Assembly (NCBI GenBank): GCA_029378245.1
Contig: JARKIF010000008.1
Location: 1,612,001-1,676,000, forward strand
DNA length: 64,000 nt
Reading direction: 5' to 3'
Source of the DNA: Roridomyces roridus
Taxonomy: Eukaryota; Basidiomycota; Agaricomycetes; Agaricales; Mycenaceae
The notes beneath the pieces were generated by a model. That model was not told where the DNA came from and ran no database searches. It saw only the letters and a list, made by a program, of their open reading frames with translations. Positions 24,477-36,450 of the stretch are shown here, in pieces. A program made the position numbers and the translations under genes. The first letter of the stretch is position 1. Every line of letters begins with the position of its first letter.

Positions 24477-24779
24477 TCGGGGCTTTGGAAAGGAATCATA
24501 ACTTGCCCATCGCGTTGTGGACGCGTCTGAGGAGCGATCAGCCGCATACAAACAAAGCCCTTCTTGGTCTCGACTTCCATGTTTTACTCCTGGCTGGCCT
24601 TGAATATCAAAATGAACCCCTCTGTCGGACAGCACTTTACACCTCCGAAGCCAACTACCGGTCCCTGACAATCGCCCCTATAGGGTGGTGTTCTTTATTC
24701 CTAAATGTAAGATAATAGATTGGCTAGTTCTTCCAGACCACTCCAGTGTCTGTGGCCCTTCGACCTCTGCATCGCTGCG
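24477..24779. other. divergent promoter region
   Basis: Separates the CPD1 start (minus) from the WSC/GH30 start (plus). No ORF with family motifs and no clear TATA box were seen. Confidence 0.4.
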
Positions 24780-27700
24780 ATGCATCCACACTCGTTTTAC
24801 ACGCTCTTTCTCTTCGTTTCATTCGTGTTCGCGTTCGATTCGGCATTCTGGAGTCTGGGTTCTTTGCTTCGGCACGTCCCTCACAAAAGATTTGGCCTAG
24901 AATCTCGTGCGATCCCCTCAGGATGGACATACCTCGGTTGCGCCACCGACGCTCCAGCCAGGGCACTCTCGTACTCCTTCCAATCGTCCTCTTTGACACA
25001 AGATTCTTGTGTCGCCACTTGTGATAGTCTTGGCTATACCTATGGCGCACCTCAGTACAGCAACCAATGTTATTGCGGTAATACTCTGGCCAACGGTTTG
25101 GGGGTCATTACTTCGTCCTCGGATTGCAATATGGGCTGTTCAGGTTCAATCAATTCAAACAGAGTCGTATCAAGTGCTAACAGCACCGTAGTACAGGGGA
25201 CTCGAGCCAGAAATGCGGGGGAAGTTACCGCCTGTCACTGTATCAGAAGACCACGCCCGCCAATACCACGGCATCAACTCCATCCATACCTGCCGGATGG
25301 ACATACGTAGGGCTGCGCTACCGACAGTCCTGCGCGAGCACTGTCGTCTTCTTATGAATCGTCCACTCTGACCCAAGAGTCCTGCATTACGACTTGCAAT
25401 GTCCAAGGTTTCTCATACGGTGGACCTCAATACGGCAATCAGTGTTGGTGCGGGAACACTCTGTCTAACGGGTTGGGCGTTTCTGCCTCGCCCTCGGATT
25501 GCAATGTGCCATGCGCAGGTTGGGTGCTTCCTGGTATCCCTTGCCAAGCTGATAACCGCCTCCCAGGGAACTCTAAGCAGATGTGTGGTGGCAGTTACCG
25601 CTTTTCGCTCTTTAAGAAAGGCGCGGTAAACACCCCCACTACAACAACCACCTCGACTACAACCACCTCTACTACCACAACCGCATCTTCTACCACCACC
25701 ACCGCCACTGCTACGACCACTACTGCCACGACCACTGCAACCACCTCTACAGCAACAGGTACTTTTTCAACACTACCTGCCGGGTGGACGTACGTGGGTT
25801 GCGCGACCGACGGGCCTGCAAGAGCCCTTGGATATTCTTTCCAGTCATCCGCTTTGACGCAAGAATCTTGCGTTGCGACCTGCAATAGTCTAGGTACCTT
25901 TCCTCTTATGACGACTTCCGGGTCTCACGTCGCGCCAGGGTATACATTCAGCGGACCTCAATATAGCAATCAATGTTACTGCGGCAATTCTCTGGCCAAT
26001 GGGCTGGGTCTTTCTGCTGCATCCTCGGATTGCAACTCCCCTTGTGCAGGTGGGACTCTTCTCGAGTATTTACTTATTAAACGACTGATGGCAATTAGGA
26101 AATTCCAAAGAGATGTGTGGAGGCAGCTACCGATTTTCGTTGTTCCAGAAGACGAGTGCTACAACGACCACTGGTACTTCTGCAGCAACAAGTACTTCAT
26201 TGTCGATCCCCGCCGGATGGACGTACGTAGGATGCGCCACAGATGGGCCTGCCAGAGCCCTTGGATACTCTTTCGAATCATCCTCGTTAACTCAAGAGTC
26301 TTGTGTTACAACTTGCAATATTCTGGGTAGGTCACCACTCGCTTTGGGATCCCTGTCACTGATTCCACGCCAGGTTACACGTTCGGTGGTCCCCAATATA
26401 GTAATCAGTGCTACTGTGGAAATAGCCTGGCCAATGGCTTGGGTGTTTCTGCGTCGTCATCGGAGTGTAATTCGCCTTGCTCAGGTATATCCCTTTATTC
26501 TTGACTGTTCGAGAGTTCAACGGTTGGCAAACAGGCAACTCGAGTCAAATATGCGGAGGAAGCTATCGCTTCTCGCTGTTCCAAAAGAACTCTACTCCTC
26601 CCGCTGCCACTGTGCCGACCACAACCACAACCACAGCAACTACCCCGACATTTTCTCCTGCGGCCTCGGCCACGGCTCTTGGCTGGACGTTGTCGCGTCC
26701 TTGTGCAGTAGACACTTCGGCTGGGATTCTCCAAGGATATACCTACAGCAGCTCCTCGATAATGACGCCCCAAGCATGTCAATTAACTTGTGCTCTCAAG
26801 GGGTATCATATTGCGGGAATCGAGAATGGCAGTGACTGCTATTGCGGAAACGCCTATGTCGGCGGCACCCCTGCCAATGCCGCCACCTCTGATTGCAATG
26901 TCGCTTGCTCCGGAGCCTCCTCCTCGAGTTGCGGAGGTAGTTCCAGGATGGTAGTGTATACGAATACTGTTGCCAGTCTCGGAGAGATGGTGCTTATCTC
27001 GTTCTTTCTTCCAATAATGTCTGATTGGGTTCGCAGTGGCAAACTACCTGGGACAAGTCGAAACTCTTGGGTAAGATGTGATTCATCGACACGAATATCT
27101 GATGTTGACCTCGTCGTAGCTCCCCTTTCCATTTCTCCCATCCCGTTCACTACTGTTGGCTCCATTGCGGATGCGGACATCACCGTCGACGAAACCAAAA
27201 CATACCAGGTACTTTCGATGGTGCTAAATTGTTGGATGACTTTATGCCACATCAGACTATGGATGGATTCGGTGCTTCTTTGAGTCAGTACCATCTAGAG
27301 ATTTTTCCGTATTGGCACTTAGTCTTTCGCGTCTAGCTGATTCGTCTGCCAAGCTCTTCGCGAGTTTGAAGGTCAAGAACAGTGCGAGTTACTATACGTT
27401 ATTACACCAATTGTTTGATGGTAAGACCATCCATTCTTCTGATCTTTGCTTACATTTCAATCCAGTTGGCGATGGTGCTCAGTCGGCGATGAATGGCGTT
27501 CTTCGCGTTCCACTTGGCGCCACGGATTTTAGTGATACAAGTGAGTCAGATTGTTGGCCTACTGGCCAGCTCTGGATGAACACTTTCAGCATGGTCGTAT
27601 TGCGACACGAACGATCCCTCTTTTGCGAGTTTCAATATCAACGCTGCACCCCCTGCTGTTTGGGATGTTCTGTATGATATTCTGGCCCTCAATCCTCTCC

Positions 27701-28915
27701 TCAAGATTTACGTCGTGCCATGGAGTCCGGTGAGTTTCTCGCATTGCTCTTGGGTGTATCTGATTCACGGCAGCCTGCATGGATGAAAACCAGCGGAACT
27801 ATGCTCGGCGGGTCACTCAACCCCAGTTATGTTGGAATATGCAGGTCTTTTTTTCTCCTGGCCTCTTCGGATACTGATTGTTCCTAGATCCAACGTACTT
27901 GCTCAAGGCTCTACAGGGCTTCAGATCGAAAGGGATCCCAGTTTATGCGATTGGCATCCAGAATGAGCCGGAATATTCTGACACTAGTTATCCGTCCAGT
28001 GCGTACCAGGCCATTCAAGCCCTATGATCACTCATTTTTGTAGCTCTGATGCCGGTCGCGACCTGAGATTTACCATCGCACAGGCTTTGCGTCCGCTCAT
28101 GAACAGTAACGGGTTTACCGCTGTCAAGCTCATCGGATACGAGCACAACTTTAACGATGCAGCCGGGTACCCCGTCCAGCTCATGAACGCTGCATCTCAT
28201 CGTACGCCGGTGTTGCCTTTCACTGTTATGCTGGGACCGTCAACAAGATCGAGTCGTTCCGAAGCGCCTGGCCACAGAAGGAGGTTCACCTTACGGAATG
28301 CTCAGGCGTTTACGGCTCAGACTGGTGGGGTGATGTCAAGTGGTTGACTGACAACCTTTTTGTCGGAGGTCCTGAGCATTTTGGTAAATCTTCAATGATG
28401 TGGAATCTTGCGCTAGATGGCAATGGGCTGCCGAAATTTCCTGGTAGCAAGAGCTGTGGCACGCCTTGCCGTGGAGTCGTGCAAATCAATGCTGACGGGA
28501 CCTGGAGCTTAAACCAAGAATGTAAGGAGATCGGCGCTCGCAGGAACGCAGACTAAGCAGTTTCAGACTTCCCTATCGCTCACGCCGGAAAAGCTATTGC
28601 TGCGAAAGATGCTGGTGGGTCTCTCGGCCAAGCGGATTTCTACCACCCTTAGCGGGACGTATTCCTGGGTGAGCCCCCTCGATTTCTGCACAACTTTCTG
28701 CTGATCAGTTTTAGGCGCTCCGAGTCAGTGCATACGCAACTCCTCGTCTGTCGCCTTCGGACAAGACGCGGTATAGTCTTGTGGTGCTCAACTGGCGAGA
28801 TTACGCGTCCTCTGGGATGAATCCGACGCCACAGACGACTACCATCAATTTCCGGGGTGTTCAAGCGACCTATACGTTTCCTGTTGGGCTGACCACACTT
28901 TCGTGGTATGCGTGA
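24780..28915 (+). CDS. secreted protein with five WSC domains and a GH30 catalytic domain (five frameshifts)
   Basis: Eighteen exons (24780-25143, 25197-25518, 25567-25893, 25939-26049, 26099-26326, 26374-26484, 26535-26989, 27037-27070, 27120-27208, 27256-27283, 27337-27420, 27466-27540, 27590-27729, 27774-27844, 27888-27998, 28044-28521, 28567-28668, 28715-28915) give about 1109 residues after correction. A hydrophobic signal sequence is followed by four close WSC repeats (GWTYVGCATDGPARALGYSF, QCYCGN, GGSYRFSLFQK), a Thr-rich linker and a fifth, divergent WSC. The C-terminal half is GH30-like (MDGFGASLTDSSAKL), with probable acid/base at about E839 (GIQNEPE) and nucleophile at about E935 (VHLTECSGVYG). 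This suggests a beta-1,6- or related glucanase on fungal wall glucan. Frame slips: about 25313 +1, 27835 +1, 28065 -1, 28199 -1, 28632 +1. Confidence 0.85.
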
Positions 28916-28998
28916 TATTTGTTTGTAATTGTTTCTATAGATTTGTCTAGAGATTAGATAATGGAGATTTCGTAACGCGGCCTTACTTAGCAACTCCC

Positions 28999-30809
28999 AT
29001 GTCGACCTCCCCTCCGAGAAAGCGACCGAGGTCGGAGACGATGACCCTCACACCCGGCACAGACTGTGACAATGGGTTCTCGTGCTTGGGACAATACTCC
29101 TTTGGAAGCCTCCAAGACTATCTCACCGTTCTGCGACGAACCGAAGTTGGGCTCGACTCGTGCGCAAATCCCTCAAAGCTCATTTCCCTGCCGTTCCCCT
29201 CTCTTCTCAAATCCTCCATATCGGCACGTCATTCTGCGACGGGCCAGTATAATTTCAAGCATATGGGGCGCGCCGTTTTCACCACCATCGTGTCCGAGAT
29301 GCAAAGGCTAGACCGCCAAACTGCCACTCCAGTTGTTCTGTTGGGCACCTATGGCTGTGGAAAGTCGCATCTCCTTGCCGTTCTCGCGTCCTTCCTCTTT
29401 GCCCAGGCAAGCTTTTTGTTCACCACCCAACTCTTTATTTTTGACCGTTTTCCAAAGCGTAAAAGGGTCGTTTTTTTACCCGAGGCCTCCCTCGTTGCAG
29501 AGGATGTACTTCACTGGCTCAAGCTAGCATTCGCTCTCCCATTTGCCGACCTACCGGAAACGCTAGAGAAAATCGCACAGTTCAAAACGACCCAGGATTT
29601 CGTGGACTTTACTCGTGCTTGGAGCGACGAAATATATTTTCTGGTCGATGGAATGGACCAGCTTGACGGCGATTTCAAGGAGGCGGTGCTCGCTATGAGC
29701 TCGGGACACTTTCGAATATCCACCGCATATTCCCTGGGCAAGTGTCGAAAGGTTTCGGCCATACGATTGCCGCTGGGAATGCCACTCGATGAATTCAGGA
29801 AATGGATGTCCCACTTTTCAAGTCGGTTGCCCATATGCTCTCCACAGCATGTGCTATATATTCATTATGTCAGCGGCGGAGTCCCAGCTCTACAGTCGTT
29901 GTACTTGGACCCAAATTCCGAGCACTTCTCACCAGAGTTTATCGTGGGTGTCAAGGGTCGTCCTGAATTTCAGGCTGTGGCAGATAACATCGCTGAATTC
30001 CACACGAATGCCATTGAGACCTTGAGTGCCTCTGAAAAGTCACGGTGAGTATTGACTTTGCTGCACCTCTTCGGGCACTCACTCTGCTCAGCTATATTCG
30101 TCTCATGACCGCCTGTTTGACCGAAACGGTTCCTGAAATCCGACATGGTAGCCACAGAACACTATGGGACCATCGATATGTCTTTTTCGACGACACGGGG
30201 GTTGGCCACGTCATTTGTGGTTTTGCTCGGGACACCTTGATACCTCTCATCCGTCTGGAGGACCAGGCTGGATTCACTTCCGATGCCTGGTACTCCGCCG
30301 TGCGCTCGTCAAATCTTGCTATCCGTGACTCTGCTATAGGGCAGATATGCATGACTCGAATAGGTGTTGCCGGGTTGACGCAGGCGGAAGCGCAGGGCAG
30401 TGCTATGCGCATATGCACGTTCCGCCAAAACCCCGCCTTTGGCTCCATGTTCGAGGATGCATGGAAGAATCCTCAAGCCACATCTTCGTTCCTCAATATA
30501 GCGGGTCCGGAAGTCTGCGGCGTGATCAACGCTGTCATCCTGCGCATTAATCCCAGCGCCAAGATGGCACAGTTAATACCCCTGCAGATCAGCACGAATC
30601 ATACTTGCACGGATCTCGCCACTCTCTTTTTCGCTGTCACTTGGCACAAGTGGGAGCGTGCGATCCAGGAGGAAGGATTCAAGGTTGTGAATACCTTTGT
30701 ATGCGTTGATTCCTGCACTGCAGAGAGCGCCGAAGTCATGTCGGCTGGGACAGCCTTCCGGGAGAAAGCCAAGGTGCAAAATGACCACCTTGATCTTGAT
30801 ACTTTATGA
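28999..30809 (+). CDS. P-loop NTPase protein, possibly Crinkler-like
   Basis: Exons 28999-29406, 29458-30044 and 30092-30809 give 570 residues without frame breaks. A Walker A motif GTYGCGKSH (about 116-124) sits after a variable N-terminus with a basic patch (PPRKRPRSE). A Walker-B-like EIYFLVDGMDQLD follows. The C-terminal 240 residues (TLWDHRYVFFDDTGVGHVIC, TCTDLATLFFAVTWHKWERA) match no family I can name. The layout, P-loop then divergent C-terminal domain, resembles CRN-type proteins common in basidiomycetes, but this is a guess from shape. Intron 1 would be GC...AG (CAG/GCAAGC, 51 nt) and reads through in frame, so retention is equally possible. Confidence 0.6.
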
Positions 30810-30968
30810 ATCAATTTACAGATGTTTTCACCGGAATACTCTGTGCGGAATCTCAGCGTTGCTATGCTTGACCCTAAACTCGGTCGCATACTGCGGGGCG
30901 ACAAGTATCAGTCACCACCTGCGTGAAGGAGCTTCCTATCTTTTGGATCCTGGGTTAATTTGTTGTAT

Positions 30969-31607
30969 TCATTTCGCGACGATGAACATGGGTATTCTAT
31001 CTGGCGGGCATTCCACCTCGGTATCCTCCAACTCGCGGAATCCCAGCAAGTCATACAAGGCTTTGGCGCTTTCATTTGTGCGATGAACTTCCAGCGTGAG
31101 CATTCGCTTCTCATCTGGCATGCCATCCGTGCGTTTGCGAAGCCAGTCCATCCCGACCTCAATCAGGCCTTTGGCCAGACCTTGGATTTGATTGTTGAGC
31201 ATGGGTTCTGCAGAGAGAACGTCCTCTACCTACCTTTCCGTCTATGCTCCGGGTTCACCCACATGCCAATCAGAGCATTCGGGCTCTCGGGCTTGTTCAT
31301 AAACTCCGGGGTTGCAATCGACGCAGAACCAACCCATTCCCCCGTGCTGGCATCAGCAGAAATTATCGTACACCGTCCCTCGTGGTCAATCTTTGCTCTC
31401 CATGTTTCACGCGTATTCTTTGACTCTCCCGTAAAGGTGCTCCCGAATGCTTCCGGGTTTGTTTTCAGCATGGCTAGTCGGATTGTGATGTAGTTTGTCA
31501 AATCCTGATTATGTAAAAGGCATTCAAGACGCGTCGTGTTCTATGCGATTGTTACTTGCCTCTTCAGAAACGGGCACGGAGATTGGAAAAAACTTGTATT
31601 CAGCCAT
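30969..31607 (-). CDS. GNAT-family N-acetyltransferase (one frameshift)
   Basis: Exons 31607-31556, 31504-31234 and 31180-30969; about 177 residues. The GNAT core is plain: a first helix RLAMLKTNPEAFGSTF, the strand and acetyl-CoA loop WVNPEHRRKG, and the C-terminal motif LEVHRTNESAKALYDLLGF. The P-loop RRKGLAKG is split by a 53-nt intron. One extra base at the exon 1/intron 1 edge (near 31556) is needed to explain the phase. Substrate unknown. The gene is convergent with the P-loop protein. Confidence 0.78.
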
Positions 31608-31801
31608 CTGAATGGTCAAGATGAAAGAGCGCGGAAATGACTCGAGTGAAACACTGCCACTGATACAGACAAAAGCTTTATTTCCTTGACTACCCCTACA
31701 TGAGTTGTGGATTTTACAAAGATATACAAGTTTTTGGTGAATACAACAACGTTGTTTAAAGTTAGTTCGTTGTGAGTTGGGTGTGAAATTGGCAAGAACG
31801 G

Positions 31802-33551
31802 CTAAGCGCCTTCGTCCTTGAGGTTGACCCAACCACCCGAGCCGACCCCTTCGCCACTGGCATTACTCTCCACGTCTGCGTCAGAGCTCGCTTCAGAGCG
31901 ATCGTCGTCCCGACGTAGACGTTGGGGCGGAGTCGGGGCCCGTTGGACGGGAGGGAGCGGAGGGGGGTGCCTATTGAACGGCTGGACTGGAAGGAGAGCG
32001 TTGCGAATAGAAATCAGCAAGTGTGGTATATGAATCACTGCGTCAAGGAGGAGACGCGGAAGGAACGATGCGAGTTTGTAAACGCTCGCGCCAGACCCAA
32101 CCGAGATGCTGTCTCCACGAATGCTATAGAGCACACGTCCGATTCCAATATCAATGCCGAGTAACGTGGGCCCAAATTTCCCACCGCTGACGGTCTGTAC
32201 GATGGTGGAAACAAAGACAGACGAACGGGTGGGATTTCTTGGTACGCCGTACGTATGCGCATCCGAGTGGCTGAAGATGGCCGTCTTCCAAGCGGACTGA
32301 GACGGCAAATCGGCGACTGCGTGGGACAATGATGCGAACGAAGGGCCGTAGGTCAGCTTTTCCGACGAACTCCAGGTTTCCATGGCCTTGTACGCCTCGC
32401 TCGGGGAGAGGAAGGTATCGAGTGGGCCAATGTTAAATGCGCCCACGTCGACAGACACGACCTTGATATTCTTCATTGCCTGTGACTTGTCCGACATGGC
32501 GGCAATCTTGACCTCCCTCCTCAGCACCTCTACGCCGCGTAATGTGCTCACTGCGCTCATGGACTGCATAGCGGCAAACGGAAGGCCGACACGAGCCGCA
32601 GTAGCCGGAAGACATACAATGATAGACTTCTTGGTTCCATCACGCTCGCGGCTCGGTCCTGTGCGTAGCATGGGAAGAAGAGCCTGGATGACTTGGAGGG
32701 GGACGACATGTGTCGCGTTGAGATATGGGAGGTAGCCGTTATGGAGGGATATATGCTCAAGAGGTGCATAAACCGGGGGCGGCGCCAGGCTGAGAAGGGA
32801 GATGACCGAGTGAATGTAGGGATGCGCCGAAGGAGCCACGAACGGGTCACCGGCGGCGGTGATTGGGAAACGGCGCGACAATGCTGAGGCCAAGGATCGC
32901 AGGAAGACTGGGACAGTAGAAGGCTATATATCTCATGAGTCGGTGAAGGTGATATTGTTTTCGATGTATCCTACCTCATTCGGGTCAAGAATAATTGCCC
33001 TCACATATCCCTGGCATCTGCGCTCCAAATCATGGCCAAAGTCTGGCGTAGACACGCTAGCGATGACGATGTATCCCCTTCGCTCGAGATCCAAAATGAG
33101 GGGGAGCGCCAATGGCGAATCTCCACCGAGAACAACAACAACCTGACGCCGGTCCTTCTCTTTGAGCTTCCTGGTCTTGGTAGCCCTCGTGTAGATGGCG
33201 CCGTACGAGATAAGCCCCGTGCCCAAGGCGGCGGCCGCGATTCCTGCAGCCTGGCCAGGATGGTTCCGTAGCCACGCGGTGGACTGCTCAAACAAAGAAG
33301 GCGGTGGCGGAGGGGGGCGCAGCGGAGGTGGGATCTCAAAGTCACCTAGTCCACCTAGTCCACCTAGGTGCACATCGGGAAAACCGGGCATCTGAGGGAC
33401 GCCATAGCGAGTAATGTCGGACCAGAGCTGATTTAGCGTGTGGGGAATCTGCTCAAGAGACTCCAGCATGCCATCTAGATATTCTTCGAACTTGAGGGAA
33501 TAAAGTCAATGGCGGCAGTCTAATGCAGCCCAAATGACTGACCTGCTCCAT
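31802..33551 (-). CDS. DUF1776 family protein
   Basis: Exons 33551-33543, 33490-32975 and 32923-31802; 548 residues, no frame breaks. Features are a Pro-rich segment, a predicted membrane helix (AGIAAAALGTGLISYGAIY), then a Rossmann-like start VVVVLGGDSPLALPLILDLERRGYIVI and FLRSLASALSRRFPITAAG, as in fungal DUF1776. The C-terminus is acidic/Ser-rich. The domain resembles short-chain dehydrogenases, but the role is not established. Exon 1 codes only Met-Glu-Gln (9 nt). Divergent from the K+ channel gene with 66 bp between ATGs. Confidence 0.82.
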
Positions 33552-33617
33552 TTACGCATGGAGGGAGGAGGGAATGGAAGGATTTGATCGGTGACGTAAT
33601 CACGTCTAAGTTGGTAT

Positions 33618-35117
33618 ATGTCCACGCCCATCGAGCTGAGGCGCGTCGTCGGCCGCGTCGGCCCTATTTCAGGCCCCATTTCTACTTCCCGCTTCCTCAT
33701 CGAAGATACACTACCGCCCTCACCCCAGGAGCTACCCGAAATCTTTACCTTTTCGCCATCCCGCGATGAGGAGACTCTGGCAGCAATCAACCCGGAGTGG
33801 AAGCGCAACTTGTACGCTCTACTGGAGCAGCCGACGAGCTCAGACTCTGCGTTTCTGGTCCACGTCTTCATGACCAGTCTGATTGTAATATCTGCCGTCG
33901 TGACTGTGCTGGAAACGGTGCCGGCGTTCCACTCGATCAACACCAACGTATGGTTTGGTCTCGAGACGAGTCTGGTCGCGCTCTTCACCACGGAGTATGT
34001 CGCGCGATGTCTAGCGTGGAGTAGCTCCTGGACAAGTCTGTTGCGCTGGGTCGTTTGTACGTCTCTACCCTTTTCCTGAGATTCTCTGCTGACCCCGCCT
34101 ACATAGCTTTCTTTGGGATTATAGATTTGCTTTCCGTGGCTCCGTACTATATAGAATTAATATTGCACCAAGATACCGTCCGTCGTCTTGCGTCTTATCG
34201 TTCTTCCGCTCACCGACAAACTAGTCAGTCTTTTTCAGGTTTTCCATACTCAGGATGTTTCGACTGCTACGTGTATTCCGACCCTTCCGCTCCAACAATA
34301 CTGTACTATTGTATGGCTCATCCAATATCCTGTCCGTGTTACTGACCGCAAGCCCTCAGAACAATCGAAGTAATGTATCTCTCGGTACGGCGATCTCAAC
34401 ACGCCCTGTTTGCTCTTGGCTTCTTTGTGATCATGGTCTTGACCATCTTCTCGACGCTCCTGTACTTTGCGGAGAGAGGGACCTGGGACGATATTCTAGA
34501 GACTTTTATTAATACGGATGGTGATCCTTCCCAGTTTGCCGTGAGTCCGTATTCGCAGCTGGTGCATGTTTATAACGTCTACAGTCGATCCCGGCGGCAG
34601 GGTGGTTTGTGCTCGTCAGTACGTCGCCTTGATTCTCGTCAAGATTTGCGACTCACAAAACTACTAGCTATCACTACCGTTGGCTATGGTGAAATTACGC
34701 CACGCTCCTTCCTCGGCCGTCTCGTAACATTACCCTTGCTGATGTTCGGCCTGCTCCTTATCGCGCTCCCGAGTTTTGTCTTGGGCCGCGAATTCAGCAT
34801 TGTTTGGGAACGCATGACTCGAGAGGTCCGTATCTTCTCCCGTTTCCTTCCGCCAACTAATCTCCTTGCAGTCTCCGCTCAACGAACCCCAATCGCCATC
34901 TTCTCCCATCATTCCTCGCACTCGAAATCCACCCATCTTCCCGACGCCAGCTCAATCCACGGACCTGTCTAACCGAAAACTTGCGCTGAATCAGACCGAG
35001 TTGAGTAGCCAAATAGCGGATCTTAGAGGAGTGGTAGAGGCGCAGGGGCAGCTGATACAACGGCTTGCTTTGGTGCTGGAGGGCAAGGGCAAGGCTCGTG
35101 CGCAGGATGTAGAGTAA
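33618..35117 (+). CDS. voltage-gated potassium channel (Kv-like)
   Basis: Exons 33618-34056, 34107-34177, 34225-34310, 34360-34540, 34585-34618, 34668-34825 and 34872-35117; 404 residues with no indels. S1 about 80-102, S2 113-135, S3 144-166. S4 is 172-192 with arginines every third or fourth position (FRFSILRMFRLLRVFRPFR). S5 is 212-236. The pore loop carries the K+ selectivity filter TTVGYG (273-278), and S6 is 285-308. The C-terminus is Pro/Ser-rich and ends in a probable coiled coil (QTELSSQIADLRGVVEAQGQ). There is no T1 domain, unlike animal Kv channels. A plasma-membrane or vacuolar site is plausible. Confidence 0.9.
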
Positions 35118-35325
35118 AATATTACATGCCGGCCGTTGATACCAACAATGATGCATGATGCGGCCACCTTCGGTTCCAACCCGAGATTTCATGATCAGCA
35201 TTACTTTCCCTCTGCTACATACCATTCATTCACGGATGGACTACCGACGGGGTTGCTTACTCTCAACCGGAAGAGAATCCGCTTGAGAACATTCAAATAC
35301 GGTCCCATGCAGTCTTCAAGCCCTC

Positions 35326-36440
35326 ATGTCCTCCGCATCTCAGAATCAAGCCGCCTGGTTGACCGCCGTCAAAGCTTACCCTCTGGAAGTTGGCCCAGCG
35401 CCTATGCCCACTCCTGAGGGTACCGATGTCGTTATACTAGTCCATTCCGCCGCCATAAACCCCGCCGACCCAGCCGTCCAGAGACTTGGCATCGTCGTCG
35501 AGGCCGACAAGTACCCGTACGTGCTTGGAACCGACGTTGCTGGGATCGTGCATTCCGTTGGGCCGGACCAGACGCGATTCAAGACGGGCGAGCGCGTAGT
35601 GGCTCTGGGTCTCGCAAGTCTTCATAAGGACTCCAAATACGGCGGCTTTCAGCTGTACTCTGTCGCGGATGCCAAGGCCCTCGTCAAGATTCCGGACCAC
35701 GTCAGCTTCAACGAGGGGTGTGTCTTGCCTCTTGGGCTATGTACCGCTGCATACAGTTTGTTCGAAAAGGTATGTCAAGAAATTCCTTCGCCACCAAGTA
35801 TTCTTATACTGCTCCAAGGACGCTCTAGCGCTCGACCTACCCAAGCCGGGTGGAAACAAGCCCAACTGGCAAAGTCTTGCTCGTCTGGGGCGGAGCGTCC
35901 AGCGTCGGGCGCATGCGCCATCCAACTGGCCAAAGCTGCGGGGATACACCGTCGCAGCCACCTCTAGCACCAAGAACTTTGGCCTCCTGCGCGAAATCGG
36001 CGCCGAGTATGTTTTCGACTACAACAAAGACGGCGTCGTCGACGATATCGTGGCTACTCTCAAAGGACAAAGGCTCTCTCGCCGGTGTATTCTGCGCCGT
36101 TGGTCTCTTCGAGGGGGCGCCCCTCCAGTGTGCTGTGATCGCAGGGCAACTTGAGGGTAGGAAACACGTCGGTACCGTCCGTCCGCCTGGCTTCCCCCCT
36201 CTGAAGGACTGGCCAGAGGGGATCGAAGTCAGTCATTGTGCATCGACGCATATACTGCACAGCGAGGTCGGTCCGGCGATTTGGGGCGCGTGGTTGGAGG
36301 GTGCGCTCGAGGATGGGACCATGTTGTGTCGGCCGCCATACGAGGTTGTTGGGCAGGGACTCGAGGAGGTGCAGAAGGCGATGGATATAATGGGGAAGGG
36401 CGTTAGTGGGAAGAAGTTGGTAGTAGAAATTGTACATTAG
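35326..36440 (+). CDS. zinc-type (MDR) alcohol dehydrogenase/enoyl reductase, ToxD-like, four frameshifts
   Basis: Exons 35326-35769 and 35819-36440; about 353 residues after correction. GroES-like N-half: INPADPAVQRLG, YPYVLGTDVAGIVHSVGP, FKTGERVVAL. Nucleotide-binding fold: LLVWGGASSVGACAIQLAKA and TSSTKNFGLLREIGAEYVFDY. The structural and catalytic zinc ligands of classical ADHs are not evident, as usual for this quinone/enoyl reductase-like branch. +1 slips at about 35864, 35911, 35942 and 36067 each have an obvious local repair. ToxD-like proteins are named after a polyketide-pathway reductase; no other pathway genes lie nearby, so this is probably a stand-alone oxidoreductase. Confidence 0.85.
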
Positions 36441-36450
36441 GACGGTTTCT

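Noticed and set aside
25595..25885. valine-rich minus-strand ORF resembling membrane segments
   Set aside because: Antisense reading of the Thr-rich WSC linker (ACC/ACT codons read as GGT/AGT or GTG/GTA); no real helix.
31818..33395. plus-strand ORFs over the DUF1776 gene
   Set aside because: Opposite to a clean three-exon gene with in-phase introns; composition is the mirror of its Pro-rich and acidic parts.
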